This document shows positions 35,101 to 47,452 of a stretch of DNA of 64,000 bases, piece after piece. Source of the stretch: Purshia tridentata (lineage: Eukaryota; Streptophyta; Magnoliopsida; Rosales; Rosaceae); assembly GCA_003254885.1 (NCBI GenBank), contig QANT01009265.1:1-64000 (forward strand), read 5' to 3'. The position numbers were made by a program, and so were the translations under genes. Every line of letters begins with the position of its first letter. Position 1 is the first letter of the stretch. The notes beneath the pieces are model-generated. The model made no database searches and was not told the DNA's origin. It worked only from the letters and a program-made list of their open reading frames with translations.

Positions 35101-35881
35101 TATTGAGGAAATAGCTTCAGGATATTTTGATGGTCTATCTATCAGTGAAAATGAAGATTCTGTCAACAGTCGTGAATTTGCAAGCACCCAATCCTCTTTA
35201 CCTTCTTCTTATACACCTCCTCTGCCTTCTGCCCCTTTATTGCCAGATGATGCTGATTGGTTTAATGGTGGAATCCAATCTGATTTTATTGACAGCAGTA
35301 GCTCTGGGGGGATCAGCATGACAGATCATGTCTGTGATGCATCACATTCACGGGTAAGCAGCTATTCAAATTGGACTGCTACCCAAGGGCCACCTAATTA
35401 TGGTCCCAGCATTGCTAATATCATGGATAAATACCCTCCTTGGCATCAAATGACTTCATCAGAATGGCTTCGTCAGTACAGAGAAAATCTCAACGTTGAG
35501 CATCAATATCATCCTGCATGGCCAACTTATATTTATCCTCCCAGGAACAACATTGGAAACTTGTATGATCATGACTATGCTAGTGAGCCTAGTTCTAGAT
35601 TTCATCATTTGAATCGATGGGGAAATCATGTGGCTTCTAATCCAGCAATACATATGGATAACCCAACACTGCATCCAGCATTTCCTCTAGATTATGGTGG
35701 TGCAGATGGACAAAGAAAGGAGAGGCTTTTTTCCGGTTACCAAAGAACAAGCCCCTACGGTTGTGGTGCTATGACAGACATAAGAAATGAGCAGCAGCCA
35801 CTTCTGCAGTACCTTAAGGAGAGAGAAAGGCAACTCCAGAGGGACCCTACTGTGAGAGGTCCTACTTATATGGGCAATTGA
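32117..35881 (+). CDS. SMG7L: SMG7-like EST1-domain protein
   Basis: Exons 32117-32179, 32274-32855, 32975-33097, 33194-33390, 33793-35881 (1,017 residues), all with GT-AG borders and consistent phase. The N-terminus (QLWALVHSKGPLHSDVQDLYRKV, YSLWKLYYKHIDEFRKRIK) and the block YLEATKIWPDSGNPQNQLAVLAIYIGDEFLALYHCIRSL are the 14-3-3-like/TPR fold of EST1/SMG5/SMG7 proteins. EPFPDAEDNLILLFER and the following helices form the EST1 DNA/RNA-binding region. The C-terminal half (from ~500) is Ser/Pro-rich and ends with conserved pieces such as SSEWLRQYRENL. There is no PIN nuclease domain, so it is SMG7-type and not SMG6. SMG7 proteins bind phosphorylated UPF1 in nonsense-mediated decay, and Arabidopsis SMG7 also acts in meiotic exit; the function of the SMG7L paralogue is less clear. 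The ORF is intact. The 5' start follows the family N-terminus. Confidence 0.87.
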
Positions 35882-36559
35882 GATTTTCTCATGTAGTTGA
35901 CAGTGAAACAACCATAACCCTCCAATGTCAAAGTCTTAAAATCTGCATTTGTATTATTTTATATGTATGTAAGCAGATAAATTTGTGAATCTTGCTGCCA
36001 CAATCTTATAAATGAATATGTGAATTAATGCATAATGTAATATGTCGTATCACCAATTGGAAATTGAACATATGAATCACGATTTTTGGGTGTAATGCTA
36101 GTCGAGATGCTGGCATGCATGGAAAGGTTCGTTGCAGAAACTGAATCATATATCATATGATAGAAAATTTTAAAAAGTAACCAAATTTCGAGTGTCAAAT
36201 CAGGGTTCCAAGTTTTTGGTTCATACCTGGGCTTGGCCCGCCAAATCTTTAACTGATTAATGGGCTGGATCGAGTCTGGCAAATTGAGCCCAATTGGGTT
36301 GGCCCAATCAGACATATATATTGTGGGCATAATTTGATTTTTTTCATTTGTTATTATTAACATGCCAACAAAAAACAAAAAACAAAAAAAATTAACAGCA
36401 ATCACTCTCCTCGTCTTCGTTTTCTTCTTCTTCTTCTTTCCCTCCAGAGAGAACCTCTTACTGGGTCACTAGAATTGGTACTCAAAATCTGTTCCAACTT
36501 TCAAGCACGCCTCCCTGGATCCCTTTCTCTCTGTAATCCCAGATCCAAAACGACACAAA
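35882..36559 (+). promoter_or_regulatory. Short spacer with site II (TGGGCY) elements before the PKR1-type gene
   Basis: After the SMG7L stop and its 3' region (to about 36020), four TGGGCY or complementary RGCCCA words lie at 36228-36233, 36261-36266, 36287-36292 and 36301-36306, about 250-330 bases before the next ATG. Site II elements are bound by TCP factors and are common in promoters of housekeeping genes. A CTTCTTCTTC run follows (36420-36440). The functional role is inferred. Confidence 0.4.
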
Positions 36560-38280
36560 ATGGCCAAAAAACAATCAGAAGGGGAAGAAATATCACCTGC
36601 TCAAGCAGTCTTTCTCGGAGCTCTAGCTCCTGGTGTTAACGTGAGTACAGTTGTTGATTCTTAATGTATGCTTGTGTTGTGTATATATATGAACAAATCT
36701 TGTGCAAGAAAGGGTATTTCATATTTTGGCTGACTCAATTTCAGGGTCCCACATGGACCACGCTAAGATTATCGTTTGTGATGCTGGGTCTGTGTCTCGC
36801 CGTGATGCTGGGCTTGGCATTCTCTTCCAGTGACTCCTGGTTGATACTTCATGTTGCATTCCTTGTTCTTATCACCATGACCCTCTTCTTGCTTCTTAGC
36901 TGGTAGGTTCGTTCTTCTCTCTAATACCCACAATTTAGTTTCCCTTTTAGGTTTGCAGTTTGGTCAAATTTGGATATGGGTTACTATGGGTGGTCTGAGA
37001 ATTGAAATTACTTCTTTTGTTCTGTATCATAGTGTTCTTTTTGGTACTTTCTTCCCTTTTGTGTTATTGAAGTGTTGATAACTATTGGTAAAATGGAAAT
37101 TTGAGTATGCAAATGGCTCATCTTGCAACTTATTCTTTTAGTTTGAAGACTTGTGCTGCTATTCTGATGTTTGAACAAATCAATTTACTTTGTGAATACC
37201 CCAAAAATTTATACGTACTAGTAATTTTTCAGGTGTGATGTGAATAACAGTGGATAACAGTAATTTGATTACAGTACACCAAGGGGGAGCACTTAAAAGA
37301 TGACTGAATAAAGATTTTAGGAGCATGTGCTGAAGTGAATTATGTATTAATGTTACAAAGTTAAGGGTGCTCTGGTCAACAATAACAATGTTATTGTTGA
37401 TTTGTTGGTACTATAGTGGATCCCCATACGAGTCAGCACACAGATAAATCTTGCAGGCATTATTACCTGTTCTATGACCTAAGAAGAATTATATATTTGA
37501 CTACATAATCTTGAAGATGTAGATTTTTAAGCTTTGAAACGCAGCCATATTGTATTAGTTGTTCAAATAAGGTATGAGGAGTATGCACTGTACGTGTTGT
37601 AATCTTTATACTCTTTTGCAAGAAGCTTGTTGAAGTGCTGGAGTTACATACGGAAATTTGGCATGGTTCATTCTGTTTATGAGCCAACTTAAACCATTTG
37701 AGCAATTTAGCTGTGGATGGCAAGCCTCCAATTACAATGTTTTAGATAGCTGATGAGTGTTAAACTTTTTCAAATTGTGTCTCTTTGGTGCTAATGTTTG
37801 GTAGACACTGGGGTGCCTTATTGTTCTTCTCATTTGTGGGATTAAAGAAGAAAGTTAGACAACAACAAAAAAAAAAGTTAAACTTTTTCAAATTGTGTCT
37901 CTTTGGTGCTAGTGTTTGGTAGACACTGGGGTGCCTTATTGTTCTTCTCATTTGTGGGATTAAAGAAGAAAGTTATACAACAAAAATAAAAAAAATAAAA
38001 AAAATAGAAGCCAAGTCTGTAATTCATTTAATTGTGACTATAGTTCAAACTAAGTTTTCTGACGCATATTTGATTTTGTCGTTTTATTTGAAAATCATAG
38101 TTTAGAGGATAAAGTTTGCAGGACTAGCTGGAATTTATTACTTCAAAGATCCTTGATGAATTGTGATTGATTTTATGCTGCAGGTTTCTTGCGCAGACTG
38201 GTTTGGTTTCTGTGGAACATCAAATCCGCGAAATGGGCTTAGTGCCAAATGATCAAGAGATAAGCAAGAAGGCATCATGA
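36560..38280 (+). CDS. PKR1-type small ER membrane protein (V-ATPase assembly)
   Basis: Three exons, 36560-36640, 36745-36902 and 38184-38280, give 111 residues. The N-terminus is polar (MAKKQSEGEEISPAQAVFLG), followed by ALAPGVNGPTWTTLR and two close hydrophobic segments: about 36-54 (LSFVMLGLCLAVMLGLAF) and 60-81 (SWLILHVAFLVLITMTLFLLL). The tail WFLAQTG..SVEHQIREMGL is soluble. This is the Pkr1 family layout; yeast Pkr1 is an ER protein that helps assemble the V0 sector of the vacuolar ATPase, and a similar role in plants is an inference from homology. The last intron (36903-38183) is long and carries a two-copy tandem duplication. It lies head-to-tail 680 bases after SMG7L and converges on a small minus-strand ORF in its 3' region. 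Confidence 0.8.
37759..37984 (+). repeat. Two-copy ~108-bp duplication in the PKR1-type gene's last intron
   Basis: GTTAAACTTTTTCAAATTGT...GACAACAA occurs at 37759-37866 and again at 37877-37984, separated by an A-tract. There are only about two differences, so it is recent. Confidence 0.88.
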
Positions 38281-38461
38281 AGTTTGAGGATAAATCCCTT
38301 TAAAGGGATAACTTATAGTTCATGTAAAGACAATTACATTTGTGAATGTGGTACAATCCTCCTGAGAGGCATGCGAAGATAAGGATTTCAAAACAGCAAG
38401 CAGTTTGCAGTAGTTCTTCCACTGTTTCATGAGAATTATTGGGCAGAGAAATTGCATATTT

Positions 38462-38575
38462 TCAGTCACTCTTGGCTTCCTTCTCCTTCTCCTTCTCCTT
38501 CTCGTTGTGTTTGCTCTTTTTGGGCTTGATGAAACAGAAGCATGAGCAGCAGGGGAACTGAAGCAAGAACTTCAT
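38462..38575 (-). CDS. Candidate 37-residue Cys-rich, Lys/Glu-tailed small protein
   Basis: The minus-strand ORF encodes MKFLLQFPCCSCFCFIKPKK, then SKHN and an alternating Glu-Lys run ending EAKSD. The CCSCFCF cluster next to hydrophobic residues and a basic stretch looks like a multiply S-acylated membrane-attachment segment with a charged tail. A clear TATA box (TATATATATATA on the minus strand, about 38615-38627) lies ~40-50 bases before the ATG, which is the right distance for a very short leader. A longer in-frame start at 38614 (adding MISTLFDHHDIKE) abuts the TATA box and is less likely. The gene would be antisense to the end of the PKR1-type transcript. I do not recognise a named family. 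It may be a genuine short gene missed because of length, or a fortunate open frame. The CTCCTT repeat on the plus strand creates the EK run. Confidence 0.42.
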   Translation of the reverse strand: MKFLLQFPCCSCFCFIKPKKSKHNEKEKEKEKEAKSD

Positions 38576-38627
38576 CTCTTTGATGTCGTGGTGATCAAAT
38601 AGTGTAGAGATCATTATATATATATAG

Positions 38628-40914
38628 TGCTCCAGCATTGGTATTCCTTTATTCCTCTCTATTAGGATGCCTTTCCTCTTAATTTTTGTTTTTAAGATAG
38701 AAAGATGCCTAACGTAGCTTCGCCATTTCTGCCATCATTGTCATTTTGTATTGCTGTGGTTCTATTCTTTTCATAGAGGAAAGGATTTGTGGGCTGATAA
38801 GCAACCCAACGGGAACAAAAATTTTAATGATTTAATTAACTATTTTGATCGAACTGGTGTTCTTGTTGTCTCATGCAAGTCATGTGCCTCATAATGGGGC
38901 ACTATCTGGCCCGACATGGGTTATTTACACCTCGATGCAAAAGCATCTCAAAAAGTGACCTCTCTATCGCAATCAAAATATTTAACAACATATTAGTAAA
39001 TGACCTAAACGCAGCATAGCTTAATCAAGCAGCTTCTTTTATGTGCCAAATTGTTGGGGTTTTTCTGGTTCAATCTATCATGAATGCATAATATCACCGC
39101 TCTTAATACCGACTCAAAGAATGTCATTGCTTAAATTTCTATTTACATGTTGAGTACTACTATTTGGATAATTTCAACTATTTTGTAAATCTTTTATTCA
39201 CACTTATATCAGAAATGATAGATAAAATAATTAGTTGAGATGGTTCACGTAACTTCGATAAGTATTATGGGACAATGGCATTAATAACACCTAACATTGT
39301 TTTTTTTGTTGGTCAAATAATAACACCTAACCTAACAACTGCTATCAATAACTATTGCTAGACAAGCATGAACTGTGTTCAATGTATAAAGAGAGCCAAA
39401 CTAAATTGCGTAAGATGCAGTTCCCAAAACTAGACTCTCATTTATTTCTCTAACACTATTGACAATTATGGTAACCATGTTTAATTCGGATTTGTTTAGT
39501 AATGAATTTGGTTGGCAAAATTCATTCATTCATAATCAGACCTGAGGCGTACAGTTTTCATATTAGGCAATCATACAAGTAAAAGAGATACTCAAATAAC
39601 TATGGAGCTTTTTTTTACACTACTTAATGTCAATACACCTATTTCATATCCTCTTAGTTTTGGTGTTAGAAAAATGTTTATTTGCAAAAGAATCTCCATT
39701 GAAAATTAAAAAATCTGAATATGGCTCAACATTCCCATAATCCTAAAAATATTCCCAATAAAATATGTCGACCTTTATACCCTTTTAAGTTATAACCCAA
39801 CACTCCACATCCTCTTCCATTTTCTAGAACACCTCTCATTAATTCCTTCCCATACCTAATTTCCAACTTTCCTTTATCAATAAGATGGTCTGACGCTCAA
39901 TAGATCAACACCTAAACAATCACTTGTCGTAAACGAGTTATTGTTATCGCATCATTTTTTATTATAAATAACTTTTTCTAAAAGAAAAAAACTAGTTCTT
40001 ATTTAATTCAAAGAAAGGGCAAGGTGATAATTGAACTTTTGTCATAAATGGGTTCGTATTACAAATTAAAAAAATGGAGGGCAAATATGAATGTTTTAAT
40101 AGCATCTTCGTTATTTTTCGTGTTTGTATTAGTATTAATTTTTTTACCCCAGCCATCATGTGTTGATTGTCGGTTACTTTTTCTTAAAGGGAAAGGTGAT
40201 AATTGAACCCTTGTGACGTGTTTGGGGCTCAAATTATATTGAGAAACCTATGTCAATTATTTGTTGAGGGTCAAACAGAACCTAAACAATGAACATTACA
40301 ATTTAAAAAGGGAGTGCAAATAGAATTGCTCTACAATCTAATAGGATCATCTGGAAACCATTTCATCTCCAAAATTGCACTCTACAACAACTAAATACTA
40401 CTCTACTTCATCCCAAATTTTTCATGTTAATAACAGCCTTTTTTATTCGTAAAAAAAAAAAAAAAAGAGGTGTAAAATTATTGAGTGGGGGCAATGACGT
40501 GGCGTGAGACTATTGGTCAGGTGACAACACAGAGTGGAAAACCCGGAGCCTTTTCTGTATACACCTCACAAAGTCGGTCCCAACTACCCACAAGCGCTCT
40601 CTCTCTTTTTTCTCTATAGAAAAAACCAAATTTGTAGTTTGTTCCTTTTCTTTTTGCTTCTCTTTTTGCATGGCACTGTTACACCTTTCTTAGCTCACTC
40701 GAGCGCTAGCTCTCTCTGGCCGTTTCTTCTATTTTTCTTTTTCTTTTTCTGATAAACCCAACTGGGTTTCTCATTTCAATTGCTGGCCTGCTCTTTAATT
40801 TCCATCTGGGTATCGTTCTTTTGATTCTATTTTCTCTTCGTGCTCACACCTTTTAAAGGTTTTCATGCTTGTGTATTTCTTCGTCAAAAGTGAAGGTCGT
40901 TTTGGAAGGTGATC
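38628..40914. other. Spacer and promoter/leader of the LEUNIG-like gene
   Basis: 38.7-40.5 kb is AT-rich with no coding exon that I can support. From about 40580 a pyrimidine-rich leader (CGCTCTCTCTC, TTCTTTTTCTTTTTC) leads to the ATG at 40915, consistent with the gene's 5' untranslated region. Short open frames in this leader have no domain. Confidence 0.4.
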
Positions 40915-43900
40915 ATGGTTTTGGGTTCCGGCTGGGATGCTGAAAAGATGTGAGTGTATTAAATTTGCTTTCAATGGCTGACTTCGAAATAATATATAAA
41001 AATATATGGGTGTTAATTTCTTCTTCCTTCTTTTTTATTTTAATTCGTAATCTGTGTGTATTTGATTTGAGGGTTTTAGGCTTGATCTATATCTGCATGA
41101 TTATATGGTGAAAAACAACATGCACCAAGCTGCTGCAATTTTTAAGAAGGAGGCTGATGTCTTTGACACTTCTGTTGGTTAGTATACTTTGCAATTTTCA
41201 AGTAGTAATTGAAGTAAAAATCTTGCTGTGTATAGGCGTATAGCTTGAGGGTTTTTTTATCTCAATGTCGTTGATTATTATATATACTGATGAGTATTGT
41301 ACATTATTTTAAGAAAGAAAAAATGGAGGAAAAATCGTTCCATATATCGAATCAAGAATTCTTTGTTGCTTAACTGAATGTAGGTAATTCAATTATGCTT
41401 TTCCGTAAGTGAACTTTCTCACTTGAGGAATATATAAATATATATGGGTCAACTTTATAGTGCTCCCCTAAGTTGATTGATTAGTACTGTTACATATATA
41501 TTATTATAATTGTGAGGCTCTATTCTTTTCAGTCATTGATACAACCGAGGGATTCTTACATGAATGGTGGTCTTTATTTTACGATGTATATGCCTCCCGT
41601 CACTTGAAGCATCAAGATCATGAGGCCAAGGCAGAAGCATCTGTTCCTAAGGTGATAATTTGCTGAACTATTTTGAAGTAATAGCTTGTTTTGCCTATAT
41701 TAGACCTAGTTTTCAGTCAATTTTCAGGCTATGCCAATGAGGGAGAATGAAAAACAAAAGAAACGTCCAAGACTGCCACCTTCACCAAACAACCAACAGA
41801 GGCCTCGAAAATGTCCCAAGGGTACTAACTCTGATAAGATGCTGGAGAAACCATCTGGAGGTGTCAATAAATTGAATATCTCAAAGTCAGTTGCAACTTT
41901 TTCAAGGTAATATTCCTTAAAATCTTTTTGTAACTCTGCATTATTTCAGAGACCAGTGTCATTTTGGAGTTTGAACTCATTCATACAGGTCATTTGGGTC
42001 CTCCAGACCCATGTCCTTGTGGTCACTAAGGCCTGTGTGATAGTGTTTTTATTTTTCATTTTTAATTAAATACTTAAAAGATCAAAAATAGAGAAGGAAA
42101 GAAGTTAGACACAATGGTGGCTAGGAAATTTGTCTAAGTGCAGAGCACTGTTTCCCCTTTGTTAACATTTTCCATTCCTGTTTCAGCCATCGGCATCAAC
42201 AACTTCCCAAGCATGCTCAACAGAAGGTTGTGAGAATATTTTCTAATATATCAACTTATCAAGTCGCTCTAATAAGAACACCAAATTGCTAGTTACATCG
42301 AAAATTTATATATTCACGTGCAGGACAACAGAAATGGCATTAGCTTGGGCAGGACTGTCACTATGGACCCTATGCTTTATGGAATGCATAATGCCATACT
42401 CTCAGTAACTGGAGCTCAGGATGCAGGTTTGTTTATTTATAGTGCTCAGCACTGTGAAATTGCATAGATCAGATAATATACATGCTGTTATTACATGAAC
42501 TGAGAAGGAGACACAGTTTGAGGATTTTCTTTGTTTAGACCACCTTGATTTCTTTCTAAATTTATCTACTACCGGCATCCTGCTATTTTTATCTGGCACC
42601 AAAGCTGCACAATCTGTTTTGAAGTAATTATTTGATCCTATGATTCAATTTGGTTATAAGGTACAGGTCACACTTGTGTTTTAAATCATGAGATCTGGCA
42701 CTTCAATTTAATTGCTTTCTTGAACTGGGCATGATGGTTGTAGAAGTGTGAAAGAGGAAACATAGTCATAGAAAGAAGTGTGTTCTTTGATTTACATCAT
42801 GTAGGTGCATGATTTAGTTCTGTTTATGTTTTCAGGTACGAGTGCAGTCAATCATGGACCACTGACTAGAAGGCCTTTAAAAGTAAGTGGCCGGTGTATT
42901 AAGTACTTGTCCATGCCAACTCTTTTAGCATCATTCTTAGGCTAAATATCATTGCATTAGATTTCTATTTTCCGTGAATGGTACTTTTTGATTCAACTTT
43001 CTTAATACTTTATCTGAAGCTGATAAAATTTCCCCTGCTCTGGGTCACCAGGTATTAAACTCAGCTTTTCAAGCTCCAAACCATGAGCAACAGATTCAGA
43101 TGACAGGAGAACAGCAGCATCCACTTTTGGGTCAGGTACTGCCTTGTATACCTAAAAAACTGACATTGTTCCTGGAAGTTATGTTAAAGAGAATTTATGA
43201 GGAAGTATGGAAAGGTTACTGGAAACAGTGACTTCTAACTTCCAGGTTTGTATTGCATGTGAAACAGTGTGATTTTTATGTGAAACTGCATGCAATAAGT
43301 ATGCCGTACCATCACCAAAACCTTAACATTCTTGTCTTTTCACTTCTCAATTCTTTCTGTTAATCGATGTTATTATTAACTAAACGTGATGAAAAGGAAC
43401 ACTCACATCACATAACTAATGTGCAAGCTAGCTAAATGTCAGATATTCTGTGAATATCTTTCAATAGAGATATGACTACAATGTTTATAAACCTTTTCCT
43501 GTTGAAAAAATGAGTGGTGATGACTCAGATGATTGGCCAAATGAGACAAAATGCTGAGCACCAACACCAACACCAACACCAACATGATCGGCTTCAGCAG
43601 CAGCAGTTACTAGAGGTTGGGCAGTAACCCTGATTAAGGCACTTTCTTGATTATAAAATTTGATGATTAATAATTTATTGACTTGGTTGAATGTGATGGT
43701 TCACATGCATATTCCTCTGAAATCTGAATTATTTTTTTCTAATATTATTCTTTCAAAATTAGAATGGAAGAAAGAGTACGAGAACACCATATTTGAGACT
43801 TGGTGGCAGTCCTTTGGTAGGCCATACACTTTACAATGCATAGGCCTTCCCTTTATCACCTGGCATCAATATGTGTGGAAATTTAATGAATTATTTGATT

Positions 43901-46808
43901 TGGGGACTCTTCATCATGTGTGTTGGATACTTTTCCTGAAAGTGAACTGTTTCTTTGGGTTTTTATCATCTAACTTTTTCCTTAATTTCTTCATGGAATC
44001 CCAACCATAGGACAATATGAATGCTAATGAGGATATAACTATGGAAGAAGATACTGAATCTTTCTTGTCCTATGATGACGATACTGCTGATGGTATAAGC
44101 ACTTTCAGTGTTTTAAAACGTGGTTCTACAGCTTGCAATAAATATGAGCAAAAAGGTAATTCTTTTGGATTAACAACAAAATAATGCTTTTTTCGTTGTA
44201 CTATCAAATGCTATTTTGTAATTAATAAATTATGTGAGGTGAGGCTTAGGAGGACCTCTATATATGTTATTCTAAGTCTCAAGCCCTTAGTTTTTCTCAT
44301 TATTGCATAAAGCCATTCGCCCTGAGTGAATTAGAAATCCTCAACCACCCTTTCTAGTCCATACTTGCTCTGTTTCTTGGCTCCCCCATATCTCTTTTAG
44401 CTTCTCACACTACTGCATTTTCATGAGTTCTCTCAGTACTCTTCTTCATACATCACTTATCAAATTGGAACTCAATTTAGTTGTCATCTATTGCTGCTGC
44501 TGCTTCTATTAAAATTAACAAGATTATTTTTCTAAAATGAACGTAGTGGGGGGCGTTACAAAAATAAAGGAGAAAAGGATTAGTTTTTTTTTTTTTTTTT
44601 TTTGCCAGAAGAAAGAAACATGGTTAATTAGGACCTTTATTATATATGTAAAAAATTTGAGTCACTATACAACTTATTGGAAGGTGATACCAATAAACAC
44701 ATATAGTTCTGTCTGTCAACTAAAAAGAAATAGTCTGGGAAGTTTTCATTAACATTACTTTTGTTACCAACTGGTAGGCTTCACTTTTGAAGAATTTGGT
44801 TCCCTGCACTCAAGCAAGTCCAAGATAGTATGCTGCCATTTTTCATCAGACGGGAAGTTTTTAGCTAGTGCAGGGCATGAAAAAAAGGTCACTCGATGAA
44901 AACCATCTTCTTAGTCAGTTCTAGTGATCTTTCTATGAGCTTGTCACTGATTGCATCCTCTGATGGCAGGTTCTGATTTGGAACATGGAAAATTTTGAGT
45001 ATGTTAAAACTTCAGAAGGGCATTCTCTTCTCATTACAGATGTACGGTTTCGACCAAGTTCAACAATTTTTGCAACATCTTCTTTTGATAGAACTGTGAA
45101 GATATGGGATGTAGCGAGAGTGAGTTTTTTTTCATTCTCACTTTTATCTTGATCTTCATTACTATGATTAGCAAAAAATCGTTTGCCATAGATATATAAT
45201 ATCTGTTTCTTTCGTGTCTTTGCAGTCGCACAAACCATTATCCAAGCTTGAAGGGCACACTGAACATGCAATGTCATTGGATTTCCACCCAAGGCAGGCC
45301 AATCTCCTTTGCTCATGTGATAGTAATGATGAAATTCGACTGTGGAATATCAACCAAAGTACTTGCACACTGGTGTTTAAGGTAATATCTTGATCGTTGC
45401 ATTTGTAGTTTAGTGGTAGCATCATATTATGCTAATATTTGAAATACTGCCTTAAGGGAATTCTATGTAGTTTTTATATAATAAACATGCACAAATTAAT
45501 AGATAGATGCAAGAAAAAATTCTAGAAATTGTTCTCTAGGATTTGTATAAGTATGCACTCAAATGCAGTAACATCATCATATAATGTTGTATAGCATTCG
45601 GCAGCTTTGTTTTTTTGTTCGAACAACATCAATTAGATGGTGTCAGGTGATTTGAGGTCACAACATTTTAGTATTCTAATGGTTAATTTGAAGATGAAGC
45701 GGTAGACCAATTCCTCTTGCACTTCCATCCATTAAATCTTTGATCCTGTGGCGTAACTGCAGGGAGCAACTAAACAAGTCAGATTCCAGCCTCGAGTGGG
45801 AAAACTTTTAGCTACTTCCTCAGGAAATGGTATCAATGTATTTGATGTTGAGACTGTCAGTCCCGAGTTGTACTTGGTAAGCCTTTAAACACCTGAAAAT
45901 GAGTTCATGCAAGTAGGTTAAAAGTTCTTCCTCATTAATTTTACTTGACAGAAAGAAAACTTGTTTCAGGGATCAGGACATGCCAAAGAGGTTATCTCAA
46001 TTTGCTGGGATGCAAGTGGGAAGTATCTTGCCTCTGTTAGCGAAGACAGTGCACGGGTCTGGTCAACTGCAACAGGTGGAAAATGCATATATGAATTGAA
46101 ATCAAATGGCAACAAATTCCAATCATGCACATTTCATCCTGGATACTCACTGCTCTTGATCATTGGTGGTTACCAGGTAACTTATTCATTCTTAATATTA
46201 ATTGTTGCAAGTAATTTGTACCTTGTGTCTGTATTTGAAAATGAGGTTCTGCACCTTCGTTATTAGTGGTTTCCTTGATGCAAGCTTTATATGTTTTCAT
46301 TTGATACATTCAAGAAAAATATCAAATGAAAACATGAAAATAACATACATTGAGATTTCATTTTAAACATAGCACCTTCATTATTACTATTAGTGGTTTC
46401 CTTGATGCAAGCTTTATATGTTTTCATTTGATACATTCAAGAAAAATGGAAACATGAAAGTAACATACATTGAGATTTCATTTCAAACATGAGAACATTT
46501 GAGATTTCATTTTTTAACATGAGAACTTATGTTGAAATATAGATATTTTTGTTGCAACGATGAAAATGTTTCTGGATTTTCTCGATAGAGGCTCAAGTCG
46601 TTTATCTGTGCAATTCGAGTCAGCCTCAAGTTCATGCTAATTATTCATTTGTTTTTGGTAGTCCCTTGAGTTGTGGAATCCAAGTGAGAGCAGTAAAACA
46701 CTGACAGTTCCAGCGCACAAGGGTCTAGTGGCTGCTCTAGCGGAATCCCCGAAAACTCAAATGGTTGCCTCCACGAGCCATGATCAGTGCGTGAAGCTAT
46801 GGAAATAA
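40915..46808 (+). CDS. Short LEUNIG-like transcriptional corepressor
   Basis: Sixteen exons: 40915-40949, 41080-41177, 41533-41651, 41728-41906, 42187-42226, 42324-42426, 42836-42882, 43052-43135, 43529-43615, 44011-44155, 44778-44887, 44970-45119, 45226-45381, 45763-45876, 45970-46176, 46662-46808 (606 residues). The N-terminus is a LUFS/LisH domain (W7[20 protein letters not shown], then [18 protein letters not shown]). The middle is short, with a basic [12 protein letters not shown] and His/Gln runs. WD40 repeats fill about 320-606 ([57 protein letters not shown]). Arabidopsis LUG and LUH are 931 and 787 residues with long Gln-rich middles. This one is clearly shorter and more divergent, so it belongs to a LEUNIG-like side clade. 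Such proteins work with SEUSS adaptors to repress transcription. Exon 15 has an alternative in-frame acceptor at 45952, adding KENLFQ. Confidence 0.85.
46251..46490 (+). repeat. Two-copy ~120-bp tandem duplication in the last LEUNIG-like intron
   Basis: The unit starts GCACCTTC and contains TAGTGGTTTCCTTGATGCAA. Copies lie at 46251-46371 and 46372-46490 and differ by small indels. Confidence 0.85.
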
Positions 46809-47452
46809 GAGCTTCAAAATTTGGAGAAAATGTAATTCTGCTATTAGCCTTATAATCGGAGAAACAAGTCAATTGTATTTATACCCCAATCTTCGATATT
46901 GGCACAACAAACAATCCAATGTACATCTTTTGGAAACTGTTACAAATTTAAATAAATCATTCCATTGGATAGGATAGTACACTTTGACATCATTTATTAA
47001 CTCAACGAACATTCTAGAACTCAATTGATGTGGTAGTATTTTGATTATAACAAATTGTCTGATTGATAATGAAAAGTTGGTATACTAGTTGGCCGCAAAG
47101 CTCCACCACCTTATCTCTTTGGTGAGACTACAATTTTACCATGAAGCAGGAGAAGTAATTAGTGCCCGCATAATCAGAATCTAGATGTGCCTTCAAAAAA
47201 GACATCAATCATTAGAAACGATCATGCTTCAGAATTCTGATGAAGCTGAATGGCAGAGGGAAAAAAAAATTGGATTCTTGCAATCAAACCCCTGGAAACA
47301 GGATAAGTCTACGCCCAGCTTAAGATACATCAAGCTTGTGATGAAAAATAAATCAACAAAAAGAGGGGGCTGCCCTTCCAATACAAGAAGCCTGCACTAC
47401 AAGAATTCTGATGTATTAAATCTACAACGCAGTTTTTGCTAGTTCTGTTCTA
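46809..47452. other. Convergent 3' flank between LEUNIG-like and RPS5 genes
   Basis: The two genes point towards each other. The stretch holds their 3' untranslated regions and AT-rich spacer, and no further gene. Confidence 0.45.

Noticed and set aside
43660-44010. 116-residue open frame in a LEUNIG-like intron
   Set aside because: Lies between two well-defined exons, T-rich and with no homology.
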